In this document: piece after piece, positions 24,601 to 37,337 of the stretch
How positions within the stretch are numbered: position 1 is the stretch's first letter
Layout: each line of letters opens with the position of its first letter
DNA from: Sordaria brevicollis
Taxonomy: Eukaryota; Ascomycota; Sordariomycetes; Sordariales; Sordariaceae
Direction: 5' to 3'
Assembly: GCA_033439795.1 (NCBI GenBank)
Contig: JAUTDP010000013.1
Span: 1,240,001-1,304,000 of the forward strand
DNA length: 64,000 nucleotides
Made by a program: the position numbers and the translations under genes
The notes under the pieces: model-generated
What the model saw: only the letters and a program-made list of their open reading frames with translations
What the model was told of the DNA's origin: nothing
Database searches by the model: none

Positions 24601-26937
24601 ATATTTTACAATTAATTACGGCTATTCGAACGAAAGTAGGCCTTTAAAATATAATAGGGAGAAGTAGAACGGTAGTAAAATTTTTATAATTTAACGGAGG
24701 GTTAAATTAGGTTTCGGGATACGGGTTTAATTTTTAATAATATCCGAAGGGTTATAACCGGTAGGGGAAAATTTAATACGTTTTTAATAAAAAGCGAAGG
24801 AAATAAAAGTATTTCCTTAGTAATAAAATTAAAAAGATTTATAATATTTTATAATTAATTTATAGTAAAATTATACTTTTTTAATTAAAAGAGGCTAAGG
24901 ATAATATCGGGGCTACTAAAAGGCTAGACGAAAAGAGTAAAGTAATCCGTAAAAGAATTAATAAAATAAAATATAATATAAATATAAGAAATAGAACTTC
25001 CTTTATAATTATCGGTTAAATAAAAGGTATAAAGGTAGTAAAGAAATATTAAAAGGAAAATATAACGTTATATAAAAAAAGAATTAATAAAGTTTATTAG
25101 CGAATACCCGGAATCGATTATTATAAAATATAGCGTTTTAAGGGCGTTATTAAAGTAAATAAAATTTGAAAAAAAGAAATTAGTATTTAATCCTATAAAA
25201 TATAAATATAAATCTTTTAATTCTTTTATATTACGCCTTTAACGGCGATTTTTATTAGAAATTAGGCTTTTTTTATTTTAAACGTTAGCATTAAAATTAG
25301 GGCGTTCTAAATAAGAGTAAGGGTTTAAATTTTATATTTCGCTTTAATTATATAAATTATAATATAATAATTAACCCCGCCGTAATATATATATAAATTT
25401 TTTACCCTACGGCGGGTTTATTTTTTATAGAAATAAAGTTATTGAATTTTTTTATAGGGGTAGAAATTTTACCGAAAATTATAAAATTGCCGGCGAATTA
25501 AATAGGGGTAAATAATAAAACGCCGGCGTAATAATTAATATTTAATAAATTAATAATAAATTTATAAAAGAAGTTTATTTAACTTTTAAAATCGTTAAAG
25601 GCCGGGTAATTAACGCCGGTAACGTTAATAAAAGTATTTTAAAAATATTTATTAATTTTTAATTTAAAGGCGTCGATATAATAGCGAATATTAAATTTAT
25701 AGGAGTTAACGAATTTAATAAACGTAAAAATAAAATTAATAAAAGGAAGAGTATTTTATTATAAGTAATTTATTTCCCGGATTATTTTAATATAAATATT
25801 AAAAGTAATATAATATAGGTCGAATTATTCAAAAAAATCCTAAAAATTAATAAGGCCCGCGAATTAAATAATAAAATTCTAAAGGGAAGTTATAACCGTA
25901 TTAATTTTAGAACGAATATATATAAAAACGTCGCCGGAAAAGTATTAAAAAATATAAAGGATTTAATTAATAAATATTAAATAAATAATATAGTCGATAG
26001 TGAATTTAATATTAATAAAAAATTTTTAATTAATATATTCTTTTTATCGTTTTATAAAGGAATATTTAACGCTAATAAAAATAAAGGATTTAACGCCGTA
26101 AATATAGTTAAATAAAAAAGGGGATAGAGAAAGAAAAGTAATAAACGGGGGTTAAAAATTAATTTAATTAGCGATATATTAACGAATTTAGGACGTAATT
26201 TCGGTAATACGTTAATTAACTTTAAATTGGGCAATATTAATTCGCTAATCGGTTATATCGGCCCGAATAATTTAAAAATAAACGGCGGCCTTAAATTCGG
26301 AAATATAAAGGAAAATTTAATCGGTTTATTTTTATATTTTAATAATTTTTTAAACGAATTCGGCGATATAATTACGAAATTAGGTTTCGGAGTGGGAAAT
26401 TATATCGAAATTTATTATAATTTAAATTTAAACGTCGTAAATATAATTTTAAACGCGGTTAAATTAGGCTTTAATAGCGTTAAAGTAAATACGAAATTAA
26501 GAAAAGAATTCGGGATCCGTTTTTATAACGCTTATAAAGCGAAAAAAATCGTCCTATAAATTATAAATAATAATATTAATATAAAATTAATTATAGGAAG
26601 GAAAAAAATTAATAACGAAAATTTATTATTCGCCGTTAGAATTAAGGCTTAGGGTATTTATACCGGACGTTTTAGGGTTATTTAAATTTATAATTAAAAT
26701 TAAATTTAGGTTTAAACGGGCGTAAAGGCGGAGAAAAATTAATAATATTTAATTATAAAATTGGCGAAAGGTCGGTAATATTCGGTCGAAATAATAATTA
26801 ATAAAAAGGATAAGGGATTTTGTAAAAAGGGGTTTAATAAAATTTAATTAGAAAAAATTAATATTATTTTTATAAATTAATTAAAGCGAAATATTTAATA
26901 GACGCCGGGTTATTAATTATAAAAAGGTATAATAAAT
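24601..26937 (-). pseudogene. gag: Degenerate gypsy-1 Gag/protease region
   Basis: This is the segment between RT and the 5' LTR of gypsy-1. Minus-strand translation near 26500-26400 gives a Gag-like stretch ('DPEFFSQFRIYFNAIKAQF', stops read as Q). I could not find a protease motif or zinc knuckle with confidence. Plus-strand open stretches here (for example 26227-26559) are antisense to this region. Confidence 0.5.
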
Positions 26938-27141
26938 TATTACAATACCGATTCAGTAGAGGTTTGGAAAAAATATATTATTATACGAAGAGGAGAAGAT
27001 CGAAAGAGAGTAATAAAAATTCTATTCTCGGATTATATATATAAATAAGGTAGAGATATAATTGTAGGCACGATTATACTCCGCTAGTAGTTCGGTACTA
27101 AGACGCCTGGGGAGCGTTGCCGATAATTTGGTGCCGTGATA
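26938..27141 (-). repeat. 5' LTR of gypsy-1
   Basis: 204 bp, ending 'gccgtgata', and followed by the target duplication 'attac' (27142-27146), after which LINE copy A resumes. Confidence 0.9.
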
Positions 27142-27399
27142 ATTACTTCCGTTTTTGTTTAAACGAGGAAGGAATTCTTCGTTTTCGTTAATAGATAATA
27201 ATTTTTATTATCCTCCGAAGGTTAGGTTCTTTTCCGCTTTTTCTTTTTTTAATTAATTATATATTATTTTATTATAATATTATTGAATTTCGGGTCGAAA
27301 TTAATAATTATAAATTTATACCGCCGATTTAATTTAATTACCGCTATTATTAATTCATAATTATAGTATAATATTTATTTTCTTTTCGCAATGTCTTTT

Positions 27400-30300
27400 A
27401 ATTATATTTTTCGATTAAAGGTTAAGGGTTTTAGTAGTTATAATAATTAAGCGGGTACGCCTATTACCGGGGGCGGTCCCATTATAATTATTATAAGGTT
27501 TTCTATTGGTATTTATTCCTCCGTTTATTTAATTTTAACGGTACTACTTTTTAATTTATTAATAAATAATCGATTTTTTATTCGTTTTATTTAAATATAA
27601 TTAATTATTTAAATTATTATTCCTTAGACGAATTTAATTTAATCCGTACGAGAGAATTTTTTTTCGAAAACTTTTACCTATTTATTAAAGTAAAAATCGA
27701 ATAACGGGTAAAAAATTTCCGTTTTAAAATTCCGTATTAACGTAATTTTATACGCCCTAGCGACGATTTTTAAATATTTAATTTAATATTTAATTAATCC
27801 GATTATTATCCTTCGGGGTTTATTATATATTTTTATCGGTTAATAAAAAATTAAAATTCTAGATATAATCGCGTTTCGAATATATTTAGTATAAATTTCC
27901 TTTGTACGAATAAAGGAGTAACCTTAAATTTTTACGGTTAATTAGATTAATATATTCGTTTAAATCTTTATTTTCTTTTTAATAACTTCTATATAAGGTC
28001 GATAATTAAATTTGCGGTTTAATTAAACGTTTAAGAATTTTATTAATTTTATCGGTCGAAATATAATATCCCTAAATTAGAGAATCTTTATTCTTAATAC
28101 CTTTATTTATATAAAATATATTAATTTTATTTTATTCGCTTCGAATTTTATATTTCTTTCCTTTATTTATTCGGAATAAATTTTTTATACCGTTTAAAAT
28201 ATTTTATAATTCTTTTTAATAATTTTCGTTATAGCGATAATATTAATATTATTAGCGAAGCCGATTATAATTATATTTTTAACCGTAATTAATTTATAAT
28301 ATAATAAGGTAATAAAAAGGATAAAAAGAATTAAAAAAAGGGGGGAATTTTAGGGTAATTTAACTTTTATAATATAGGGAGCGGATATTTCGTCGTCGAA
28401 GAAGAGGGAACCTCTTTATTTATTAACGAAATTCGCTATTTATTCGAAAATTTATTATAGGAATTATATTTCCTATAAAATATATAATAATTATTTATAA
28501 TTAATTTTATCGAATACGCTTTTAAAATTAAAGAGTATTAGCGATATAATAGCTCCGAATTTTTAAACCGTATATATAATATTTATAATAATATAGATAG
28601 TAAATTCGGTCGAATAATTTACCCGATTATTTATTTAGCCCTTCAATAGGAGGTTAAATTCTTCCGCGATTTAAATAAAGTTTTTAGCAATAAGCGTTTT
28701 AAAAATTTTCTTAACGTTATTTAATAATAAAATTAGCCTTTACGCGCCGGTTAATTTTTATTATACGGCGGTTTTTTTTAGCTTTTTAAAAACGATTACT
28801 TTCGTATTTTTAAATCATTATAAAAAATATTTAAAATAAAAATTCGTAATTACGAAAACGGTTATAATTTTTCGGAATAATTCTTTACAAATTTTTAAAA
28901 ATTTATTTAAATATTAATCGATATTTAGTACTTTATTCGAAATTATCCGAAATAAAATATTTTAAATATCCTTTTCGGTAATTAATTTATTAATAAATAA
29001 TAAATTATTAATATTTAGGGGAAGGGTTTAATTGGGTAAATAATTTATAGGGACGTTTATTTTTAGAAAGAAATATTCGGTAAAAATATTCGCTGTATTA
29101 TTATAATTTTCGAGTTTTTTTTATTCCTTTATATTATTTAAAAATTAAGAGTTTAAACGGGTTTATTAATAAATAATTTCGGGTACGGGCCTATTTTTCG
29201 AGGGTTTAAAATTTATTTAAATTCTTCGACGCCTTTTCGACGCCTTTTCGCTATATTATTTATTAAGCTTTTATATTAATTTTTCTTTTTTTTATTAATA
29301 CCTCTACGAATTTTATTTAATTTAAAAATATTTTTTCTTTATATTAATTTTATTATTTCCGCTTTATATTTTTCATTACTATTTTATATTTTAGCGTTTA
29401 TTACTTCGTTCTTTTCTTTCAATTTTTTTTCCAATATAAGATAAATTCTTTTATTATATTTATAAATTTTTTATTAAATTTATCGAACGTAAATTCTAAT
29501 TCCTCCTTCGTATTAATTTTCGTTGGGATTAAAATTTATTATAACGCCGCTTTTTGTACTTTTTTTATATTTATTAAATTTTAATTATAATTTTTTTTTA
29601 TTTCTATTTTCCTAATTTTTCTTCTAGTATAAATTTAAATTTCCTAAAAATAATAGTCCGAACCGGTTTATTCGTACCGTTACGCCCTTTAATATTCAAT
29701 TTCGATTTTTAATATTTTTATACGTAATCGATTATTTTTTTTTTTTCCTATATTATATTATTTATACGGGTTAATTCCTTTTTAAAAATAATAAATTATA
29801 TACGTTATTATTATATTTATATAAAGAGTTTTTCGGCTTTTGAGTTAATTTTATTTTCTAAATCTTAATTAGGATAATAAAGGTTAAAATCCCCGACGAT
29901 TATAATTTAATATTTTGCCGGAGGTTTTTTTTTTAAGAATTCGAAGAAGGGAAACCTTTATTTATATTCTAATATTTTATACGTTTTAATAGGGGAATAA
30001 ATTGAATAAATAATTAATAACTCTTTTAAATTCTTAAACGTTATAGAGGTTTAATCTTTTCCGATATAGAAATTTAAGTCTTTAAAATTTTATTTTTTAT
30101 TTACGTAAATAACCGCCCTCTTTTTTTCTAAATAATTTACTTTAATATATTTACTACTTTATAAACGATAAATATTTTCGTTTAAATTCCTACCCGGTTT
30201 TTAAATCGCTATAATATTATAGGTTTTTTCCTATTCGAATAGTAATTTCCCTCTTTCGTACAATTTCCCTATATTTTAATAAAATATTTTCAATTGGATT

Positions 30301-30450
30301 ATTAATTATTTTATAAGAGAATATTTTTTAATTTTATAAGCGGAATAAGAACGGGAGTTTTTTTTTTTAAATAATTAATTTAATAATAATAATTAAACCG
30401 GCGCCGTTCTAAATACCCGAGCTTTAAAAATTCGTAAATACGTTTATCGG
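27400..30450 (-). pseudogene. Degenerate LINE ORF2 (endonuclease and RT), copy A
   Basis: Minus-strand reading shows the endonuclease stretch 'IIVGDFNLYYPN' at about 29905-29865 and the RT active-site region at about 28263-28249. There the FADD box has become 'FANN' by G-to-A changes, a direct RIP knock-out of both catalytic aspartates. This endonuclease-RT order places the element in the Tad1/I group of non-LTR retrotransposons. Numerous TAA/TAG stops are present. Confidence 0.78.
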
Positions 30451-32062
30451 GCTTTTAATTATTAATTTCGGTTTAATAAAGGGCCCGTTAATTTATTTAC
30501 GGGTATAGCCTTTATTTCTACTTTTAAATTCCTTTTTATAAATAATAATAATATAAATAGTAGGGGGGGCGTTAAGAAAATTAATATTTTTATTATCTTT
30601 TACTACCGTTGGTTTTAATATAGTATTTCTTTTAGGGTCTTTTTAGTATATAAAAGAGCGTAGTTTTTCGGCATACGCTATAGTAGCTTTCGTAATAACT
30701 TTTTTAAAAAGGGGGTATATTTTCTTTTCGAAGGCGTAATATTTATACTTTTTATATAGAGTGTAGAAAATTAGCGATTTATTTTCGTTAAATAGGTAAT
30801 TCGCTTTTTTAAAACGGTTTTTATTATATTTATTTTTATTATAACGTTTATAAACGTTAATATTATAATAGAATTTCTTTAAATATTTTATATTTTAATA
30901 AATAAAATATTATTAAATATTAACCGAAGAAGTAAATAGTTCGTAAATATATACGCCACCTTCCTAAAGGAAGAATCTTTTACAAAAAGCTTTAATTACT
31001 TTTATAATCGTAATTTTTATTATAAGGAATCCTTTATTTTCATTAATTCTTTTCTTTTATAAACGTATTTTAATAATAAAAGCGTTCGGATTCATTTATT
31101 ATATTTTATAAATAATATTTTTTATTTTTATATATTCGGCGATATTCGTTTAGGGGAACCCATTAGCGATTAATATAATAATATTTAAAAATATAAACGT
31201 TTTTTCGCTAAAAAATTTTTTAACCTAAATTTAATATTATTAATATTATTTATATATAATATTATTAAATATAATTTTATAATTTCTAATTATAAATAAT
31301 TTTATAACGGTTTATATAATATTAAGAATACCGGTCTTTAAATTATAAAATATCTTTTTAATTTGAATTTTAGTTTCTTCGTTCGTCCGTTTCGAATATT
31401 AAATATCGATTATAATACTTCGAATAAAAAAGGTACGGTTATAATTAACGGGGAATATTTTTAAGGGGTGGGTAATAATTATAATATATTAGGGGATAAA
31501 CCCAATTTTAAAAAGAATATCCTTTATAATTCCGGTTTATATTTTCGGCGCTTCTTTAATATTCTTTTATAATTTTTATAAAATTATTTTCTTTAAATCG
31601 TGAAAATTCTTTTTAATAATAATTTAATTATTATTAACCTTATTAACTTCGGGGTACGTTATTTTATTTTTCTTCGTAAGGATTTTTATATATTCGTTAA
31701 ATAATTTACGAATTTAATTATAATCTTCGAACGAGACGGCGTTATAATCCGAAGATTTATTCGCTTTAATAATAAATTTCTTTATAATTTTATTATCCTC
31801 CTATATTTTTTCTAGTCTTTATAGTACGCGCTACGTTAGGGTCGTTATATATTAAGAATCTTGCGAGCGGGTTATAGACGTTATTTTCGAATTTATAATC
31901 GCTATTATTAATTATTATCGGTAATAACGATATATCGTTATTATTACGATCGTTGCGGGATATTGTAAGGGATGTAAAAGACCTTTCTAAATCGATTTCC
32001 GTTATCGGTTTTCGTTTTGGAGCGCTCTTCGACTAGAAATCGGCGTTTCCGGTTCTAAAGTA
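30451..32062 (-). pseudogene. Degenerate LINE ORF1 (Gag-like), copy A
   Basis: Homologous, inverted, to ORF1 of copy B (35980-37325 and 40063-40930). The best conserved part is 32062-31850, matching 36478-36690. ORF1 of Tad1-type LINEs is an RNA-binding Gag-like protein. A possible zinc-knuckle region lies around 30900-30800 but its cysteines are no longer readable. The N-terminal part present in copy B is missing here. Confidence 0.68.
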
Positions 32063-32072
32063 GTTTTTTTTT

Positions 32073-32519
<447 letters not shown>

Positions 32520-32576
32520 GTTTTATTTTAAAAAAAAAAAAAAATCTTTTCTTTTTATTATATAACCGTTGAGTTT

Positions 32577-33078
32577 TTTCAGAGCTGTTTTTCTCGGCCG
32601 GCAAGCTAGGTACGGTCACGTGAGTAGTACCAAACTACTCGCCTCAGCTTACTCAGAATTTTGATACCTATTTTCCTTTCGATATCCTTACTCTTATCGA
32701 TAAGCTTTTAAAATTTTTTTCTATATATCCATCGGATTTTTTTCAAAGCCGTTTTTCTCGGTTGGCAGGCAAGTTACGGTCACGTGAGTGGTACCATTGT
32801 ACTTGTTTCGGCTTACTCATCATCTTGGTACCCACTTTGTTGTGATCGGACCCACTTTAGACTGCCAAGCCTCGTCCCATCTTTAGCGGCTTAGCAAAGG
32901 TTTATTCTAGCCAATTCCAACTCGAGAAATAGGAATTGCGGCTTCGGGTAGACGGGTAAACCTCGTGGCTATTTACAGGGATTGTAACAGGGGGGTCACC
33001 GTATTATAGAAGAAGCTACGCTCAACGCTTTGCTCCGTGTTTTTTCAACACTTCTCAATATTGAAGCTCCGCTTCATA
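32577..33078 (-). repeat. GAAGC short interspersed repeat, right copy (inverted)
   Basis: An inverted, diverged copy of 7996-8340. It contains an internal duplication: the block with 'ggtaccactcacgtgaccgt' and 'ccgagaaaaacggctttga' occurs once in 32745-32850 and again, altered, in 32577-32680. It ends at 33078 with the palindrome 'tgaagcggagcttca'. It is much less RIP-altered than the LINE and gypsy DNA. Together the two copies form a head-to-head pair around the LINE/gypsy nest. Confidence 0.75.
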
Positions 33079-34644
33079 TAAAAATATTACCGTTTACTCT
33101 TAAGTTAATAAGTATATCGTTCGTAAATAAAATTCTTTTATTATTATTTATTGTAATATAGGATATAATTAATATTAATCAACTTGAATAGTCCTTTAAA
33201 AATATTTTATTTATTTTAATATTCTCTAATTATATTTTTTTGGGTTTTTCTTTAAAATAAACACTTATTAATTCAATCCGTAGGAAGGAATTTAATATTC
33301 TTAGGGTAATTAATTTTCTACTTTATTATCAGTAGGTTTATTATTTTTTTATTTTTACGGCCGTAATAATTAATAAATTCGTTCATACAGTTGGGGTTAT
33401 TATTACGACGGTTAAAATAATTACGGAAACGATAGCCAATCTCTTTATATACAAAATATTTTTTTTTCGAATAATTTGCGGGCTTCTTTACGAATTATAT
33501 CGGGGGTACGATGGGAATTACCTTAATTATTATTATTATTACTACTATTATTATTATTATTAAAGGTTTTATTAAAATTATTAGAACTTCTAACTTTATT
33601 AAATATATTTATAATAAATAAAGAAAAAAAAGTATTTTTATCTTTATTTTCATTATCTTTTTTGGCTTTATTTTTACGGAAAATACGTTAATTGGTTTTT
33701 ATTACCTTTTAAATTATTGAAGTATATTAATTGAAAATAATATCCTTTTATTTATATTTTTAAAAGAAAGCGTTTTAAATAATATCCGGAAATTTTTAAT
33801 TAAATTTTTACATTTACGAATCAAGAGGGCGATTATATTTATTAATTAGGCGTACGAATCTATTACCGAATTTTTAGAAGTTTTTATTTATTTCGAACTT
33901 CAAATCGTTAAATTTATAAATAGCGTTTTCCTTTCGATTATAATTATAATACTTAGTATATAAATAGGCGAGTAGTTTATCAAAGGTTTTAATATTATAA
34001 AGGTTATTAACGAAGTAGGGTTTGAAATTTTGAGCGGCTTTATTAACGGTACGATTTTCGATATATATTTTTTTGAATTCGTCGTAGAAGAAATAATCGG
34101 CGTTTAATTTAAATTTATTTAAAATATAGTAGTATTAAACGTCGAAGGTAATAATATTTTTATCCTTTTTATTATAAAAATAAAGTAGGTCTTTCTCTTT
34201 ATTAAATAGGCGTTCGCAATTAACGGTAAAGAAGTCGGTATTTAATATATTTTTATAACGGTCTTGCTTTTTATTATTATCGTTATTTCTACGATTATTT
34301 CCCTTATTATAACGATTAAAATCTTTAGGGGTTAAAAAAGATATTTTTTTTATTTAATATTATATTTTCTTTACGGAGGTTAATATTTTGTTTAATTAGT
34401 ATAGCGATTATAACGTATGAATTAATTATATTATTATTTTTAATAGTTATTACTCTTCCTAATTCTTTAATTTAAATTTTTATAATTATTAAATTATAAT
34501 TAATTTTAATAAACTCCTTTTTTTTCTAAATTAAATTATAGCGGGTTTTATTTTATTTAGCGAAGAAGCGGGGGTAAGAAAAGTAACCTTTAATCGAAAA
34601 ATTATTTTTCTATTTATATGGGGTATATTATTTATTAATATAAA
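33079..34644 (-). pseudogene. gag: Fragment of an LTR-retrotransposon Gag
   Basis: A long minus-strand frame (about 34340-33600) reads with only TAA/TAG stops: 'DRYKNILNTDFFTVNCERL', 'ENRTVNKAAQNFKPYFVN', 'KFGNRFVRLINKYNRPLDS', 'KFPDIIQNAFSFKNINKR'. This is the style of a retrotransposon Gag core. A basic, Asn-rich part with 'RKEARKLFEKKIFCI' follows near 33500 and may be a decayed zinc knuckle. The fragment is cut by LINE copy C at 34645 and ends at the GAAGC repeat. Its parent element is not otherwise present, so gypsy versus copia is undecided. Confidence 0.55.
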
Positions 34645-35631
34645 TAAGTAAGAATCTTATTCCCTAATTAAATTTATAGCGCTAATATAGTATAGGGTCT
34701 ATTTCCGATTCCCCGTAGGATAAAACCGTAAGCGTTAAACGCCCCGGACAAAAACCCTAACTATAATTCCTAACGCGGATTTATCCGCGCTACTTCTTCG
34801 GCGTTCTACAATCGCAATATATACTTACCGCTAACGCGATTAATATCCGTCTTATCCCTTTTATATATTATTATATTAAAATATTAAACCGCCCCGCCTT
34901 TTTAATCCGTTATTCCGTCCTTTATTTATTACCGCCTTCCGCCTTTTACTCCCCCGCTTATTTACCCTTTTAATTATTATTAAATTTCTTAACCGTTAAA
35001 TTCTCTTTTATTCTTCCTATTTTTTTCCTCCCCTTATAATAATTATATTTTTATTATAATTTATATTAGCGTAAGGATTTCTTTCCTTTAAATATAAAAA
35101 CCCCTATCCCCTAAGCCTTTTTAAATTTTTCTTTTTTTTAATAATAATAATAATCGATTTAAAATAATTATTCTCCGTTAAAAACGTATTAAAACGTTTT
35201 ATAAAATAATAAAAACCTTTAACGAAAATAAAAGTGAATATTCGTTTCCTTTTTACTTTCTTTTACCGATTTTTATATTTAATATAGTTATTACCGATAT
35301 TAAAATTAATTTCGAATATATTATTAATTTTTTTATTAATAATAAATTCTTTTATATATTGAAAAAAGGGTAAATTTTCTCCTTATTACGTTTTATCTTT
35401 ACATTAACCTTTCCGAAATTGTATTTATATTCCTTTATATTTCGTTTATACCTTCTAATTAGCCGAAACTATTTTTACTTTTATAACCGTTTTAAATAAT
35501 AATATTTATATAAAGGCTATCGTTAAATCGATTTATTATATCCTTAATTACCCGAATAAATTACTATTTTTTATATTATTAATATTTTTTATTTTAATTC
35601 GTTTTTAAATAAATTTAATTAAATTATTTAA
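34645..35631 (-). mobile_element. LINE copy C, 3' fragment
   Basis: About 990 bp of the LINE 3' end in minus sense, starting at the family terminus ('aagtaagaatcttattcc' on the plus strand) and aligning with 8540-9520 and 37340-38320. It stops abruptly at 35631 against a GC-rich segment. It is probably the target into which LINE copy B inserted. Confidence 0.85.
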
Positions 35632-35896
35632 TGTCACGGCGCTGGCGGACAGGGTCCCTATCAAGGCCCTGTCTGGCGGACCGGTTGTCGCTTAGGCGGT
35701 CACCCTAACAGAGGTTGACCGCACTAGCGTACGTGACTGCGTGCTACCTTCGTGGGTTGCCCGCGCCCAAGTATAAACCCTAGCGCAGAGCGCGCCCTTT
35801 ACTCGTTTTCTTCTTTTCTTCTTCATCTTATAATTCTATAATAAACCTAGATTCAACGTATTAAATTTATTTCTCGTAACCACGTCGCTCGTAACA
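35632..35896 (+). promoter_or_regulatory. GC-rich, non-RIP segment: LINE 5' UTR or LTR
   Basis: 265 bp with normal CpA/TpG content, in sharp contrast to both flanks. It has a TATA box (35772-35777), a pyrimidine-rich stretch after it and an AATAAA (35840-35845). It contains an imperfect inverted repeat 'gacagggtcc ... ggccctgtc'. The ends 'tgtcacg' and 'cgtaaca' resemble an LTR, but no 5-bp duplication flanks it and no partner LTR is seen. The LINE ORF1 frame begins just downstream, so a single-copy 5' UTR/promoter of full-length LINE copy B is preferred. Lack of other 5'-complete copies would explain why RIP spared it. Confidence 0.5.
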
Positions 35897-35979
35897 ATTA
35901 CAAAATTATTCTTAATATACTAAGGAAGTATCTAAACATTCTAAACTTATTTACCAATTAAAATAATTATAATATATAC

Positions 35980-37337
35980 CCTTATAATTAATTATAATAG
36001 CGTATACCCCCGACGAAAAAATTACCGCGGCTAAAATTATTAAACTATTTATTACCGAAAGCGCTTAAATAAACGAGGCTTAAAAGAAGAATATATCCAA
36101 TAAATTTATAATCGAATAAATAAAATTTAATATTACGGATATACTTATTACTTTTAATATAATTATCTAATAAAACGATATTTTTAAGCGTTACTCGCTT
36201 AACGATATTATAATCGGTACCCTTAAAAAAAAATAAAATACCCAATTATATAATATTAATAAATCTAATTTAAAGGATTACAATATTCCGGAGGATATAA
36301 ATAAAACTATTACGTTTTTTAATTAGGAAATTATTAATAAGCTCGCCAACGTTCGTTATACATTTAATATAGAGGATTTACTCAATTTCCTATATACGAA
36401 AATTAACGCAATTACGAAGTATTAAGCCTAATATAATAAAGGTTATTTAACCTTTACCTTTAAGGTTTTAAAATAAATAAATTACTTTAGAACCGGAAAC
36501 GCCGATTTCTAGTCGAGGAGCGCTCTAAAACGAAAACCGACAACGGGAATCGATTTAAGAGGGTCTTTTACGTCCCTTACAATATCCTACAACGAATATA
36601 GCAACGACGATATATCGTTACTACTGATGGCGATTAATAGCGGTAACCGTAAATTTAAAAATAACGTTTACAACCCGCTCGTAGGACTTTCAATTTATAA
36701 CGACCTTAACGTAGTGCGTGCTGCGAAAATTTTGGAAAAAACGTAAAAGGACGATAAAATTATAAAGAAATTTATTATTAAAACGAATAAATTTGCAGAC
36801 TATAACGCCGTTTTATTCGAAAATTATAATTAAATTCGTAAATTATTTAATAAATATACGAAAATTCTCGCGAAGAAAAATAGGGTAACGCGCCCTAAAG
36901 TTAATAAAATTAATAATAATTAAATTATTATTAAAAAGGATTTTAATAATTTAAAGAAAACGATTTTATAAGAATTATAAAAGAATATTAAAAAAGCGCC
37001 GAAAATATAGGCCGGAATTATAAAAGATATTCTTCCTAAAATTAGGTCTATTTTTTAATATATTACAATTATTACCCCCCCCGAAAATATTCCCCGTTAA
37101 TTACGACCGTACCTTCTTTATTCGAAATATTATAATTAATATTCAATATTCGAAGCGGACGAACGAAGAAATTAAAATTCAAATTGAAAAAATATTTCGC
37201 AATTTAAAGACCGGTACCCTTAATATCGTACGAATTATTACAAAATTACTTACAATTGGAAATTATAAAATTATATTCAATAATATTATATACGAATAAT
37301 ATTAATAATATTAAATTTAGGTTAAAAAAATCTTTAG
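35980..37337 (+). pseudogene. LINE copy B ORF1 (Gag-like), N-terminal part
   Basis: A single plus-strand frame runs from about 35985 to 37325 with TAA/TAG stops only. It reads 'YTPDEKITAAKIIKLFITE', 'NDIFKRYSLNDIIIGTLKK', 'RTGNADF', 'RSALKRKPTTGIDLRGSFTS' and a helical Lys-rich stretch ('KKFIIKTNKFADYNAVLFE'). This suits the coiled-coil N-terminal half of a LINE ORF1 protein. It is broken by the insertion at 37338. The frame crosses the start point of copy A (36468) without a break, which shows that copy A is 5'-truncated. Confidence 0.65.
37326..37337 (+). other. 12-bp target-site duplication of LINE copy C2 (left)
   Basis: The sequence 'aaaaatctttag' occurs here and exactly again at 40051-40062, flanking the inserted LINE. 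Long duplications of this kind are made by LINE endonucleases. Confidence 0.93.

Larger units (their letters stand above)
10581..27141 (-). mobile_element. Outer Ty3/gypsy element (gypsy-1), nested in LINE copy A
   Basis: LTRs of 204 bp at 10581-10784 and 26938-27141 begin as diverged 'tgtcacg' and end as 'cgtgaca', giving the canonical TG...CA. The 5-bp target duplication 'attac' is at 10576-10580 and 27142-27146. Without the inner element (12933-21622) and its duplicated target the element is about 7.9 kb, normal for gypsy. Minus-strand Gag, RT with YFDD, and integrase are recognisable in that order. An extra plus-strand reading frame lies between pol and the 3' LTR (11198-12116). RIP has inactivated the element. 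Confidence 0.88.
27142..32062 (-). mobile_element. LINE copy A, 5' segment
   Basis: This continues the LINE interrupted at 10580. It aligns inverted with 40063-44110 and 36468-37325 of copy B. Copy A starts at 'actactttagaacc' on its own strand (about 32062), inside ORF1 of copy B, so it is probably 5'-truncated there, as is usual for LINEs. Net length without the gypsy nest is about 7 kb. The upstream flank is an AAT tract. Confidence 0.85.

Noticed and set aside
26227..26559. 110-codon plus-strand open frame
   Set aside because: Antisense to the gypsy-1 Gag region, with composition typical of the reverse of RIP-altered coding DNA.
35632..35896. Solo LTR
   Set aside because: Flanking five bases do not match and the segment sits exactly between a LINE fragment and the LINE copy B start; kept as an alternative only.
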